From the NCBI GenBank assembly GCA_014377015.1, contig JACMQL010000038.1, positions 1-54,633 of the forward strand: a DNA stretch of 54,633 bases, given 5' to 3'. Positions 34,964-42,947 of the stretch are shown one piece after another. Position numbers and translations under genes: made by a program. The notes beneath the pieces were generated by a model. It saw only the letters and a program-made list of their open reading frames with translations, had not been told where the DNA came from and searched no databases. Each line of letters opens with the position of its first letter. Position 1 is the stretch's first letter. Origin of the DNA: Actinomycetota bacterium (GTDB lineage: Bacteria; Actinomycetota; Actinomycetes; Nanopelagicales; Nanopelagicaceae).

Positions 34964-36056
34964 AATCACGCTTCCAGTAATCATTACCGCTGTCGCGGAC
35001 TCAGATCTCGAAGGTTTCATATCTGGCACTTTGTACAGCCAAGGATGGAATGTCATTTATCGCGCTCTTGATACGGCTTCGCTTTTAGGACATCTGAATC
35101 AACTCGACAGTAGTCAGAAAGAAGTAGTTCTGATTTTTTCGCCGGATCTGCCAGGAATCTCACCGGAAATAGTTTCTACGTTGCGTGGAAAAGTTAAACA
35201 AGTTATTGGATTTTCAGTCGACGGACGAACCTTCGAAGATTTTCCAAGTGTCTTACCAAGGCCCGAAGATGCCACCGCCCTCATTGCCCTCGTTCGTGGT
35301 TTTGTAAGAACTCCACTTCTGCGCTCCCAGTTTTCGACACGAGATGTAAAGCGTCGCGCCAAGATCATCGCCATCGCCTCTCCGGCTGGTTCTTCAGGAT
35401 GCACAACGATTGCGATCAATCTAGCCATGGAACTCAGCATCTTGGGACACGAGACTTCTCTTCTTGACGCAGATGTGCGTCGCCCGTCAATCGCGACTCT
35501 GTTGTCACTGCACGGCTTAGATTCAGAAAGTACTCCTCGGCTTGTGGCGCCAAATATGTACGTTGGTGAATTTAGCAGAGCGAAAGTACCAGGCTTGAAC
35601 GTATACATGGACGGTTTCCTTGAAAAATTCGATTTTGTGGTTGTGGATCTCGGCTCTATCGAGGGCCTCGAAGATTCACTCACTGACCGGAGATGGACGT
35701 CGTCTCTGATTCATTGGTCGTGCGATAACGCAGATGAATTGTGGTTGATGGGCAAGGCGGATGTATTAGGGATCGTTCGCATGGAGAAATTATTCCGCAA
35801 TTTCACTCAAATAAATATCAGGGCGAAACTTTGCTTACTTTTAAATATGCGTGCCGTTGGGAGAAAGGGCAGCGATCAAGAAAAGCGCTTTCTGAGTGTC
35901 AGCGCCACCATGAAGCCGCATCGGATTTTCACTTTGCCGAAAGACCTCGGTGCGGTAACGGGTGCTGAGAGTGCTCGATCTGCGTTGGTCGAGGTCAATA
36001 CTCGATCTCCAATCCGAAAGGCAATCGTAAAACTTGCGGTCGAAGTTGCGAGTTAG
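34956..36056 (+). CDS. CpaE/MinD-like protein with degenerate P-loop
   Basis: The 366-residue protein has a receiver-like N-terminal part (about 1-125) and a MinD/ParA-type domain, the CpaE layout. The A' motif LLDADVRRPS (Asp171) and a Walker B-like FVVVDLGS are kept. The Walker A stretch reads SPAGSSGCTT: the usual catalytic lysine is Cys149 and the signature lysine is absent. It is therefore probably unable to hydrolyse ATP in the usual way and may act as a scaffold. The start ATG 34956 overlaps the SAF gene, so both are cotranslated. Localisation factor for a membrane complex is an inference. Confidence 0.78.
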   Translation: MAEITLPVIITAVADSDLEGFISGTLYSQGWNVIYRALDTASLLGHLNQLDSSQKEVVLIFSPDLPGISPEIVSTLRGKVKQVIGFSVDGRTFEDFPSVLPRPEDATALIALVRGFVRTPLLRSQFSTRDVKRRAKIIAIASPAGSSGCTTIAINLAMELSILGHETSLLDADVRRPSIATLLSLHGLDSESTPRLVAPNMYVGEFSRAKVPGLNVYMDGFLEKFDFVVVDLGSIEGLEDSLTDRRWTSSLIHWSCDNADELWLMGKADVLGIVRMEKLFRNFTQINIRAKLCLLLNMRAVGRKGSDQEKRFLSVSATMKPHRIFTLPKDLGAVTGAESARSALVEVNTRSPIRKAIVKLAVEVAS

Positions 36057-36063
36057 ATTCTTA

Positions 36064-36069
36064 TAGTCT
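36064..36069 (+). promoter_or_regulatory. -10 element TAGTCT, leaderless start of the DUF6912-like gene
   Basis: TAGTCT ends 6 bases before the ATG at 36076, identical in sequence and spacing to the box at 2476. The 19-base gap after the preceding gene contains little else. Confidence 0.6.
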
Positions 36070-36075
36070 TGGGGC

Positions 36076-36465
36076 ATGCGTTGTTACATAAGTGTCACTC
36101 CAGAAGAGCTGAAGGGTTTTTTATCGACGGGATCCCTCTCAGTCCCCACTGGGATGACTGTGACTCAGGCACGAGCTGACGAGAATCCCGAAGCCGATGA
36201 GGAGGAGTTGGAATTTGACGTCTCCTGCATTGCCGCGCAAATGTCGAAGCTTCGCCAAGGTTTAACAGACTCGCTCGGCTTTGCACTCGCGCTGGAGGTA
36301 CCTACCAGCAAGACAGGCCCTATGAGTGAGCAAGGGGTGACCCTTCTCGAACCTCTTCAATGGAGTTATGTTGAAGCGATTCTTGTGTCGGATTCCGAAG
36401 AGGATGAACTTAGTTGGTACGCCCCGCAGGAGGCGCAGACTCAGTTGGCATCTTGGCTTTCGTGA
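36076..36465 (+). CDS. Small acidic protein, DUF6912-like
   Basis: The 129-residue protein begins MRCYISVTPEELKGFL, contains a strongly acidic stretch (ADENPEADEEELEFDVSC) and ends with a tryptophan-containing YAPQEAQTQLASWL. The beginning and position near pdtaS resemble the DUF6912 family as I remember it; no function is known. It has no membrane segment. pdtaS follows 12 bases later and may be in the same transcript. Confidence 0.75.
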   Translation: MRCYISVTPEELKGFLSTGSLSVPTGMTVTQARADENPEADEEELEFDVSCIAAQMSKLRQGLTDSLGFALALEVPTSKTGPMSEQGVTLLEPLQWSYVEAILVSDSEEDELSWYAPQEAQTQLASWLS

Positions 36466-36477
36466 GAGGCTTTCACC

Positions 36478-37947
36478 ATGGCAAGACTGGAAGATTTGAT
36501 CAAGGGTAAATGCGCATTAACTTCGGAGCAAGTACATCGTTTACATGAATTAACTGCTGATTGGCAGATGCTCTCGGATTTATCTTTCGCGGATTTAATT
36601 CTGTGGGTTCCACTTCGAAAAGACAGTAAGTCATGGCCAACTGGCCACGTCGCAGTGGCGCACATTCGTCCGACAACGGCGGCAACTGTATTCGCGCATG
36701 ATGTCATCGGCGACGAAATTGCTTGGGGCGAGCGGGGTCGAATCGATGCCGCACTCTCGAACGGGGAGATTATTCGCGATTCCGAGCCGGAGTTAGTCGG
36801 CGACCTTATGATCAAAGAAGAGACAATCCCTGTGTCTTTCAATGGGCAAGTGATCGCAACTATCTCTAGACATCGCAATTCGGATTTGATGAGATCACCC
36901 GGTCGCCTCGAACTCAATTACCGCGAGATTGCCCACAATTTGTATCGAATGGTTGCGGAAGGAACCTTTCCTTATCCAGATGCCATCGCGGTTTTTGATC
37001 CATTGCCGCGCGTCGGAGATGGTCTGGTTCGCCTTGACGTCAGCGGTGTGATTTCCTACGCGAGCCCTAATGCCCGTTCTGCTTTTAGTCGGCTCGGATG
37101 GGCAAATGAACTGGAGAGCTACTCGCTGGGTGAGATTGCAGAATCACTTATTAGTAAAAGGCAGGATCCGCACGAGCAGGCGCTGAAAAGTGCACTTAGT
37201 GGGAAAGCATTGCGGCGTGTTGAATGCGAAAATTCGGAGGGCACCATTGATCTTCTTGTGATGCCGCTGACGCAGGGTCACGACCGGGTCGGGGCGATCG
37301 TCCTCTTGCATAACATCACTGAAGTAAGACGTCGAGATCGAGAACTTGTCACTAAAGATGCCACGATTCGGGAGATCCACCATCGAGTAAAAAATAATTT
37401 ACAGACGGTCTCTGCGTTATTGAGATTGCAGGCTCGCCGAATTGGAGATCCTGCGGCAAGTGCCGCCCTGGAAGAAGCGGTTCGAAGAATCGGTTCCATC
37501 GCATTAGTCCACGAAACCCTCTCGGGAAGTTCCAGCGAGAGCGTCGCGTTCGACGATGTCTTAGATCGCCTGCTCGCTCATGCCCGCGAGTTGAGTCCTC
37601 GCGTGAACGAGATCAAGATCGAACGTAAGGGGGAGGTCGGGCTGTTAGAGCCGCGCCTTGCCACCCCGCTTGCCCTGGTTGTCACGGAACTCATTCACAA
37701 TGCCCTCGAACACGGTCTCGGGATGGAGGGTGATTCCCTTCAAATCCGCGTGAAGCGCAGCGTGGCGGAGTGCGCAATAGATATCTTCGACGATGGAGTG
37801 GGTTTACCTGAGGGTTTCGACCCGATTACCTCGTCCCACCTGGGTCTTCAGATTGTGCGGACTTTGACGGAGAACGAACTTCTAGGGAACCTGACATTGA
37901 TTTCGGATACAGATGGAACGACCGTGCGGGTGAATTTCCCGGTCTAG
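36478..37947 (+). CDS. pdtaS: Sensor histidine kinase PdtaS
   Basis: The 489-residue soluble kinase has an N-terminal GAF-type domain (about 10-150), a PAS domain (about 180-290) and a HisKA_2/HATPase pair: REIHHRVKNNLQTVSALLRL with the histidine pair 301-302, then LVVTELIHNALEHG and DDGVGLPEGF. In mycobacteria PdtaS (Rv3220c) signals to PdtaR, an RNA-binding ANTAR antiterminator. No pdtaR gene is in the window. GAGAGG lies 8 bases upstream of the ATG. Its stop shares CTAG (37944-37947) with the convergent whiB1 stop. Confidence 0.92.
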   Translation: MARLEDLIKGKCALTSEQVHRLHELTADWQMLSDLSFADLILWVPLRKDSKSWPTGHVAVAHIRPTTAATVFAHDVIGDEIAWGERGRIDAALSNGEIIRDSEPELVGDLMIKEETIPVSFNGQVIATISRHRNSDLMRSPGRLELNYREIAHNLYRMVAEGTFPYPDAIAVFDPLPRVGDGLVRLDVSGVISYASPNARSAFSRLGWANELESYSLGEIAESLISKRQDPHEQALKSALSGKALRRVECENSEGTIDLLVMPLTQGHDRVGAIVLLHNITEVRRRDRELVTKDATIREIHHRVKNNLQTVSALLRLQARRIGDPAASAALEEAVRRIGSIALVHETLSGSSSESVAFDDVLDRLLAHARELSPRVNEIKIERKGEVGLLEPRLATPLALVVTELIHNALEHGLGMEGDSLQIRVKRSVAECAIDIFDDGVGLPEGFDPITSSHLGLQIVRTLTENELLGNLTLISDTDGTTVRVNFPV

Positions 37948-38213
37948 TGGATCTGATTCTGATCCATCAGGCGAGCGCGATTACGAGCGGCTCTGCGCTT
38001 GAGAGCGCGGCGTTCATCTTCTGAAAGTCCGCCCCATACTCCGGCATCTTGTCCGCTCTCTAAGGCCCAGGCCAAACAGGCATCCTTGACGATGCAACGA
38101 TTGCAGACCTTCTTAGCTTCTTCGATCTGGGTAATTGCCGGTCCCGTGTTGCCCACTGGGAAAAAAAGTTCTGGATCCTCGTCGCGGCAGGCTGATTGAT
38201 GTCGCCAATCCAT
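37944..38213 (-). CDS. whiB1: WhiB-family iron-sulfur regulator WhiB1
   Basis: The 89-residue protein starts MDWRHQSACRDEDPELFFP and has the cluster cysteines Cys9, Cys37, Cys40 and Cys46, the same positions as mycobacterial WhiB1, followed by GVWGGLSEDERRALKRR. WhiB1 is an essential, NO-sensitive regulator in mycobacteria. I start at ATG 38213, which has AAAGGA upstream; a longer frame to 38333 does not fit the family. Its position next to pdtaS matches Rv3219-Rv3220c. The 246 bases up to msrA (38214-38459) hold its promoter and leader, but I could not assign a convincing -35/-10 pair. Confidence 0.94.
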   Translation of the reverse strand: MDWRHQSACRDEDPELFFPVGNTGPAITQIEEAKKVCNRCIVKDACLAWALESGQDAGVWGGLSEDERRALKRRAARNRARLMDQNQIH

Positions 38214-38446
38214 GAGGGCATCCTTTCCTTCATACCTGCTCCAAGGCGCTCGTTGATCGATGATGACCAGGGAGATACTGAAGAGGCAAAGACAATGTGA
38301 TGGAACCAGGGGCCATGAGGTGACCCAAGCCAATAATTGTCCCTGCTTATCTCCCTAGAAACAAGGTAATCGCCCAAGAGATTTCCGAGTCGCGAGTGAT
38401 TTACCTCGCTTTCAGCTTCTTGCATGAATTTTTAAGCATTTATGAA

Positions 38447-38452
38447 TACTGT
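38447..38452 (+). promoter_or_regulatory. Possible -10 element TACTGT upstream of msrA
   Basis: TACTGT ends 7 bases before the ATG at 38460. It argues for that start over ATG 38442, which it would overlap. Confidence 0.35.
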
Positions 38453-38459
38453 TCTGCAA

Positions 38460-38984
38460 ATGGAGAGAGCATATTTTGCGACGGGTTGTTTCTGGGGAGC
38501 GGAGCGTCGATTCTGGCAAATGCCCGGCGTTCTTGAAACCAGCGTGGGATATATGGGCGGTAGCGTAGAAAGTCCGACCTATGAACAAGTTTGCAAAGGC
38601 AATACCGGCCACGCAGAAGTTGTAGAGGTTGTCTTTGACCCAAGCCGTGTGAGTTATCAACAACTTCTTGAGGAATTCTGGATGATGCATGATCCAACCT
38701 CGCTCAATTCGCAGGGCAATGACGTGGGCACTCAATACAGAAGTGCCATATTTGCAACATCCTCCGAGCAGTTAGCGAGATGCCGAGTGACGCGGGACAT
38801 ATACCAGGAGGTAATCCGCCCCGCCGGATACGCAGACATCGTCACTCAGATTGTGCCTGCGGCAGAATTCACGTATTGGCCAGCGGAAAATTATCATCAA
38901 AAATATCTGCTCAAAAATCCGAATGGGTATGACTGCCACTCAAGCACGAATGTTGCATTCCCGAAGGCTGACTATGTCATTTAG
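38460..38984 (+). CDS. msrA: Peptide methionine (S)-S-oxide reductase
   Basis: MsrA repairs the S-epimer of oxidised methionine. The catalytic motif GCFWGAE places the nucleophilic cysteine at residue 10, with the resolving-cysteine region YDCHS near the C terminus. The segment GNTGHAEVVEV and YHQKYL are family hallmarks. The start is ATG 38460 or ATG 38442, six codons earlier; neither has a Shine-Dalgarno. msrB follows 25 bases after the stop, so both sulfoxide epimers are handled by one transcript. Confidence 0.95.
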   Translation: MERAYFATGCFWGAERRFWQMPGVLETSVGYMGGSVESPTYEQVCKGNTGHAEVVEVVFDPSRVSYQQLLEEFWMMHDPTSLNSQGNDVGTQYRSAIFATSSEQLARCRVTRDIYQEVIRPAGYADIVTQIVPAAEFTYWPAENYHQKYLLKNPNGYDCHSSTNVAFPKADYVI

Positions 38985-39009
38985 AGAAAAGAAAGAGAAA
39001 GGTTCTCCA

Positions 39010-39423
39010 ATGAATGATTCAAAGTATCCAGTAAAGATTGACGAAGATGCCTTAAAGATTTCCTTGGACCCATTGTCATTTGATGTACTTCGGCATGGTG
39101 CGACTGAACGACCATTCACTGGAGAGTATGTCGACACCGAGACCGTCGGGGTGTATCGCTGCAAAGCTTGTCAGGCAGTTCTGTTTCGTAGTGAGACAAA
39201 ATTTCATTCGGGGTGCGGCTGGCCATCCTTCTATGCTCCTACTAGCAATGACTCCGTTGAACTCATTGAAGACAGATCTCTGTTCCCAAGAGTTCGAACT
39301 GAAGTGCGCTGTGCATCATGCGGCTCCCACCTGGGCCACGTTTTTGAGGGCGAAGGTTACGACGTTCCGACGGATCAACGTTGGTGCATCAATTCAGTGT
39401 CACTATTTCTTGAACCTAAGTAG
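39010..39423 (+). CDS. msrB: Peptide methionine (R)-S-oxide reductase
   Basis: MsrB repairs the R-epimer of methionine sulfoxide. The two zinc pairs are CKAC and CASC, and the catalytic cysteine is in RWCINSVSL close to the C terminus; FHSGCGWPSFY is also diagnostic. The 137-residue length is typical. ATG 39010 is chosen because GAGAAAGG lies 7-8 bases upstream; ATG 38974, overlapping msrA, would add a charged 12-residue extension that is not conserved. The stop is one base from that of the convergent glycosylase. Confidence 0.95.
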   Translation: MNDSKYPVKIDEDALKISLDPLSFDVLRHGATERPFTGEYVDTETVGVYRCKACQAVLFRSETKFHSGCGWPSFYAPTSNDSVELIEDRSLFPRVRTEVRCASCGSHLGHVFEGEGYDVPTDQRWCINSVSLFLEPK

Positions 39424-39424
39424 A

Positions 39425-40048
39425 TTATTTATTTTCCAACGTTCGCCAGCAGTACCAAGCCACCACGCTTCGATGGGGGCGAAACTTTTTGCCATGAAGT
39501 TCTAGCTTCTTAGGTTCTATCTGGTCCTTGAGTCGGTGAATTCTCTCCCATCCTCTTCTCACGCCAAGATCTCCAGTTGGCCAAATATCAAGCCTGCCAA
39601 GTTGAAACATCATGAACATGTCTACGGTCCAGGGTCCGATTCCCCACAAGGAAGTGAGTTTTTCAAACACCACGTTATCGTCTAGTTGGTGAAGATCGTC
39701 GAAAGGTACGGCTCCAGTAATGGCTGCCTTACTCATCCCTTGAATTGTTTTCGTCTTAGCACCAGAGAGTCCAGCTGATCTCATCTGAGCCTCATCGAGT
39801 TTGATGATGCTCTCGGGTGTTATCTCGCCATTAACGAGATCGACTAAGCGGCGGTGGATCGTATCTGCCGCGCGCACAGCTAACTGTTGGGAAACAACGG
39901 ATTCCACTAATGATTCAAAATGCGAACCGAGGGCGTCGCTACGTCCGATTGTGCAGAGGGCGGTGCTCTCGACAATTGGCAAGAATTTTACGTCCGCTTC
40001 GCAAATCTCCGCGACAATGCGTTTCATCCTTGCCGCGCTAAGTGCCAT
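39425..40048 (-). CDS. DNA-3-methyladenine glycosylase II (AlkA-like, HhH-GPD)
   Basis: The 207-residue protein has the helix-hairpin-helix LTSLWGIGPWTVDMFMM followed by WPTGDLGVRRG with the catalytic Asp160, the HhH-GPD signature of AlkA/MAG enzymes that excise alkylated bases. The earlier segment ESVVSQQLAVRAADTI is also typical. It lacks the N-terminal Ada-like part of larger AlkA proteins. AAAAGGA lies right before ATG 40048; ATG 40027 is an alternative. It follows the DUF4389 gene by 9 bases and is probably cotranscribed. Confidence 0.9.
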   Translation of the reverse strand: MALSAARMKRIVAEICEADVKFLPIVESTALCTIGRSDALGSHFESLVESVVSQQLAVRAADTIHRRLVDLVNGEITPESIIKLDEAQMRSAGLSGAKTKTIQGMSKAAITGAVPFDDLHQLDDNVVFEKLTSLWGIGPWTVDMFMMFQLGRLDIWPTGDLGVRRGWERIHRLKDQIEPKKLELHGKKFRPHRSVVAWYCWRTLENK

Positions 40049-40057
40049 TCCTTTTAT

Positions 40058-40660
40058 TTAAAGAGAGAAACTTGGGTACTCGTCGGTCACCAAAACGAAT
40101 GCGTATCCAAAAACTCTATTCCAAAAGGAGATAGTTCCAATAACGCCTGCTGCGCACCATTCTGGATATTCTCCTGTGAAGATGATTGTTATCCAAGCAA
40201 CTAATGTGAGTAGCAGTGCGTAAATAGAATAGACGATCCCGAAAATGTATAACGGTATTGCGAGCAACCATTTTATGAGTGGCATACCGCGACTCAATTT
40301 TTTCCCGCCTTCAATTTCGGGAAACTCGACAAATGTTTTCTCATCGGCCTCAATGGAGGGATATTGATCGTTTAGTAAAAAGATGTAACTGCCAACCCGC
40401 AGGCTTAAATTCAACATCGCTTTATTAAATGTCAACACATAAGAGGGGTAGACGCCGCGAACGAGCAGAGTCAAAATCACCGGCAGGACGAAAATGCCAG
40501 CAAAGGTGGTGTAGTCAGAATTTTCGGACCACATGGATGTTTCAGAAAATGACATTACAAATATGGCCACCGGAGCCACGAGGATGAGCCTAAAAAGCGC
40601 GGTCGTCCTGTTTCGATCCTTGAGTTGCAGGTCTATTTGGGTCGTTATCTGTTGGCTCAT
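40058..40660 (-). CDS. DUF4389 family membrane protein
   Basis: The 200-residue protein has four hydrophobic helices (about residues 22-38, 46-65, 129-160 and a shorter one near 175) and the repeated motif of this family: NLSLRVGSYIFLLNDQYPS in the middle and a related AFVLVTDEYPSFSL at the C terminus. DUF4389 proteins have no known function. A TACATT hexamer 6 bases before its ATG indicates a leaderless mRNA. Confidence 0.85.
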   Translation of the reverse strand: MSQQITTQIDLQLKDRNRTTALFRLILVAPVAIFVMSFSETSMWSENSDYTTFAGIFVLPVILTLLVRGVYPSYVLTFNKAMLNLSLRVGSYIFLLNDQYPSIEADEKTFVEFPEIEGGKKLSRGMPLIKWLLAIPLYIFGIVYSIYALLLTLVAWITIIFTGEYPEWCAAGVIGTISFWNRVFGYAFVLVTDEYPSFSL

Positions 40661-40666
40661 GAGAAT

Positions 40667-40672
40667 AATGTA
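40667..40672 (-). promoter_or_regulatory. -10 element TACATT, leaderless start of DUF4389-alkA operon
   Basis: On the minus strand TACATT ends 6 bases before the ATG at 40660; the spacer is ATTCTC. Confidence 0.6.
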
Positions 40673-40718
40673 CTCAAATCATTGCCCCCTTATGTGCAAG
40701 TGGGCTATTTTTCTCGAG

Positions 40719-40757
40719 TTGCAGTAACTTTTGCAGAGAAATCGCAGACGTTTGCAG
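40719..40757 (+). repeat. Four phased TTGCAG-type direct repeats upstream of the LacI gene
   Basis: TTGCAG (40719), TTGCAG (40731), TCGCAG (40742) and TTGCAG (40752) recur at steps of 12, 11 and 10 bases, about one helical turn each, so they face the same side of the DNA. Related GTGCAAG words flank them at 40694 and 40770. They lie 45-83 bases before the LacI-family ATG and are the likely control region of the LacI-PatB-MetB operon. Confidence 0.6.
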
Positions 40758-40801
40758 TTTCTTCATAAGTGCAAGCCGCTTATCAAAAAGGAGAGAAATC
40801 G

Positions 40802-41809
40802 ATGGCTGGGGTCAAGGAGATCGCTGAGCTTGTCGGGGTTTCCACCGCAACGGTGTCCAGAGCGCTGCGCGGATTGCAGCACGTAAATAGACAGACCCGC
40901 GAGAAGATCGTCGCGGCAGCCGAACAACTTAACTATCCACTCGACACAACTCCTGTTTCCTCTCGGACACATAGCGTTGGAGTAGTTGCGCCCTTTATTT
41001 CAAGTTGGTACTTCTCCAACGTGATTCATGGAGCGGAGCATGCCCTTCGCGAGGCCGGCTTCGATTTACTCCTTTACAACTTCGGCCATATGAAAGGTCG
41101 GGAGCGGATTTTTCAACACAAACTTCTCAAGGGACGAGTGGATGGGATCATCGTGATAGGAGTTCCTCCGTCCGATGAAGAATTCGAATCGATGCTCAAC
41201 CTCGGAATACCCATCGCCCTGGTGGGCATGCACCGGGCGGGTTTCGCGAGCGTCGCCATCGATGACATAGCTGGAGCCCGCACCGCAACCCAACACCTCG
41301 TGAATCAAGGACATAAAGAGATTGCATTGATGTCAGGAAGATCAGATGATCCGTTCATTTTTAGCGTTCCACAAGATCGCAGGACCGGGTTCATGCAAGT
41401 CTTGGCAGAAAATCGCCTGACCTGGGATCCCAAACGAGAAGTGCACGGAGATTTCACCTTACACGGGGGCGCCCGCGCGATGGATGAACTCTTGGCAAGA
41501 CCAAATAGACCGACTGCGATATTTTGCGAATCCGATGAAATGGCGATCGGTGCGATGCAAGCGATGAGGCGTCATGGGCTACGCGTCCCAGATGATATTT
41601 CGATCATCGGCTTTGACGGCCACGAAATAGCGGAGTTTTCCGATCTGACAACCATTGAGCAACCCGTGCAGTTAATGGGAGAGTTGGCGGCACACGCCAT
41701 ACTTGATAAATTGCGCAAGTCGGATATGCAACTGGCCTCGCGGACCTTGCCGACGACACTCATCGTCAGAAACTCGACGCGAAGAATTGGCGCCCATGTC
41801 GCAATTTAG
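40802..41809 (+). CDS. LacI family transcriptional regulator
   Basis: The N-terminal helix-turn-helix is textbook LacI (VKEIAELVGVSTATVSRALR, residues 3-22, then the hinge helix VNRQTREKIVAAAEQLNY). The rest is a periplasmic-binding-protein-like ligand domain with VGVVAPFISSWYFSNVI and the C-terminal IIGFDGHEIAEFSDLTTIEQP. The ligand is unknown; family members mostly sense sugars or nucleobases. ATG 40802 has AAAAAGGAGAG upstream. It overlaps the next gene by 14 bases, so it is probably in an operon with two sulfur amino acid enzymes and likely autoregulated. Confidence 0.92.
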   Translation: MAGVKEIAELVGVSTATVSRALRGLQHVNRQTREKIVAAAEQLNYPLDTTPVSSRTHSVGVVAPFISSWYFSNVIHGAEHALREAGFDLLLYNFGHMKGRERIFQHKLLKGRVDGIIVIGVPPSDEEFESMLNLGIPIALVGMHRAGFASVAIDDIAGARTATQHLVNQGHKEIALMSGRSDDPFIFSVPQDRRTGFMQVLAENRLTWDPKREVHGDFTLHGGARAMDELLARPNRPTAIFCESDEMAIGAMQAMRRHGLRVPDDISIIGFDGHEIAEFSDLTTIEQPVQLMGELAAHAILDKLRKSDMQLASRTLPTTLIVRNSTRRIGAHVAI

Positions 41810-42947
41810 GATAAAGGCACCTCCGCTTTCGCAATTGCAGACCCATCGGAGCGAGAAATGGCGTGAGTTTCCAGCGGATGTCTTGCCGCTACCTGTGGCG
41901 GAAATGGATTTTCCTGTTGCAGATCCAATTCGCAATGTTTTGCTTGAGATGGTTGCTAAATCAGATCTTGGTTACCTGGGGCCGATTCCAGAGTTGCCTG
42001 TCGCCTTTGGGTCATTTGCAAAGAAACGATGGAATTGGACTCTTGATCCAGAGCAAGTTCGTATCGCTACCGATGTAGGTGTGGCAGCAGTAGAAGTTTT
42101 GCGACTTGTAACTTCGCCCGGAGATCGAGTGTTAATAAACACTCCCGTTTATCACAACTTTGCAAATTGGATCAAGGAAGCTGGGCTGGAACTAGTGGAT
42201 GTTCCGTTTCATCAAGTTGGACAAAAGTGGGAATTAGATTTCAGTTTGATTGAGCAAGCTTATAAATCGGATATCAAGGTTCACTTGTTATGCAATCCGC
42301 ACAACCCACTTGGACGTACCTACTCACCAAATGAACTCCTGGAATTTGCAACATTGGCGAAGAAATACGAAGTCGTCATCATCAGCGATGAGATTCACGG
42401 ACCGTTGACGTATCAGGAGGCAACTTTCACACCGTTCCTCTCTCTGGGTTCGATAGCAGAGGAAGTCGGAGTAACCATCACGGCCGCTAGCAAGGCGTGG
42501 AATATTGCCGGCCTCAAGTGCGCCATCATCGTGAGCCAGAATTCGAATATGGATGCGGTTCTTAGCAGACTCCCAGTGGCAACTCATTACCGGGCATCAC
42601 TTTTGGGTGCTTTTGCGACTGTGGCGGCGTTTGCTGACGGAGAAGAGTGGCTTGATGCGGTGATGATCGAATTGGATTCGAACCGTAATTTGTTGAAAAG
42701 ATTGTTGGTTGAGAAACTCCCCCAAGTTGGCTATGAATTACCCCAAATGGGTTACTTGGCATGGTTGGACTTTTCGGATTATGCAAAGTCAAGACCAGCT
42801 CATCTGATGTTGACCAAGGGAAAAGTTGCCGTAAATCCTGGCAGCAGCTTTGGGCCGAATGTCGAAGGCTTCGTTAGATTGAATTTCGCGACTAGTCCGG
42901 AAATTCTTACCAATGCTATAGAAAGAATTGTGGTGGCCCTAAAATGA
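41796..42947 (+). CDS. PatB/MalY-type PLP-dependent C-S lyase
   Basis: The 383-residue fold-type I PLP enzyme has the PLP lysine Lys233 in AASKAWNIAGLK, the NPHNPLGRTY loop and SDEIHGPL, all typical of the MalY/PatB cystathionine beta-lyase group. These enzymes cleave C-S bonds of cystathionine or cysteine conjugates. The start ATG 41796 lies inside the end of the LacI gene, giving the family N terminus. E. coli malY is likewise controlled by a LacI-family repressor (MalI), an interesting parallel. An aminotransferase activity cannot be excluded. Confidence 0.88.
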   Translation: MSQFRIKAPPLSQLQTHRSEKWREFPADVLPLPVAEMDFPVADPIRNVLLEMVAKSDLGYLGPIPELPVAFGSFAKKRWNWTLDPEQVRIATDVGVAAVEVLRLVTSPGDRVLINTPVYHNFANWIKEAGLELVDVPFHQVGQKWELDFSLIEQAYKSDIKVHLLCNPHNPLGRTYSPNELLEFATLAKKYEVVIISDEIHGPLTYQEATFTPFLSLGSIAEEVGVTITAASKAWNIAGLKCAIIVSQNSNMDAVLSRLPVATHYRASLLGAFATVAAFADGEEWLDAVMIELDSNRNLLKRLLVEKLPQVGYELPQMGYLAWLDFSDYAKSRPAHLMLTKGKVAVNPGSSFGPNVEGFVRLNFATSPEILTNAIERIVVALK

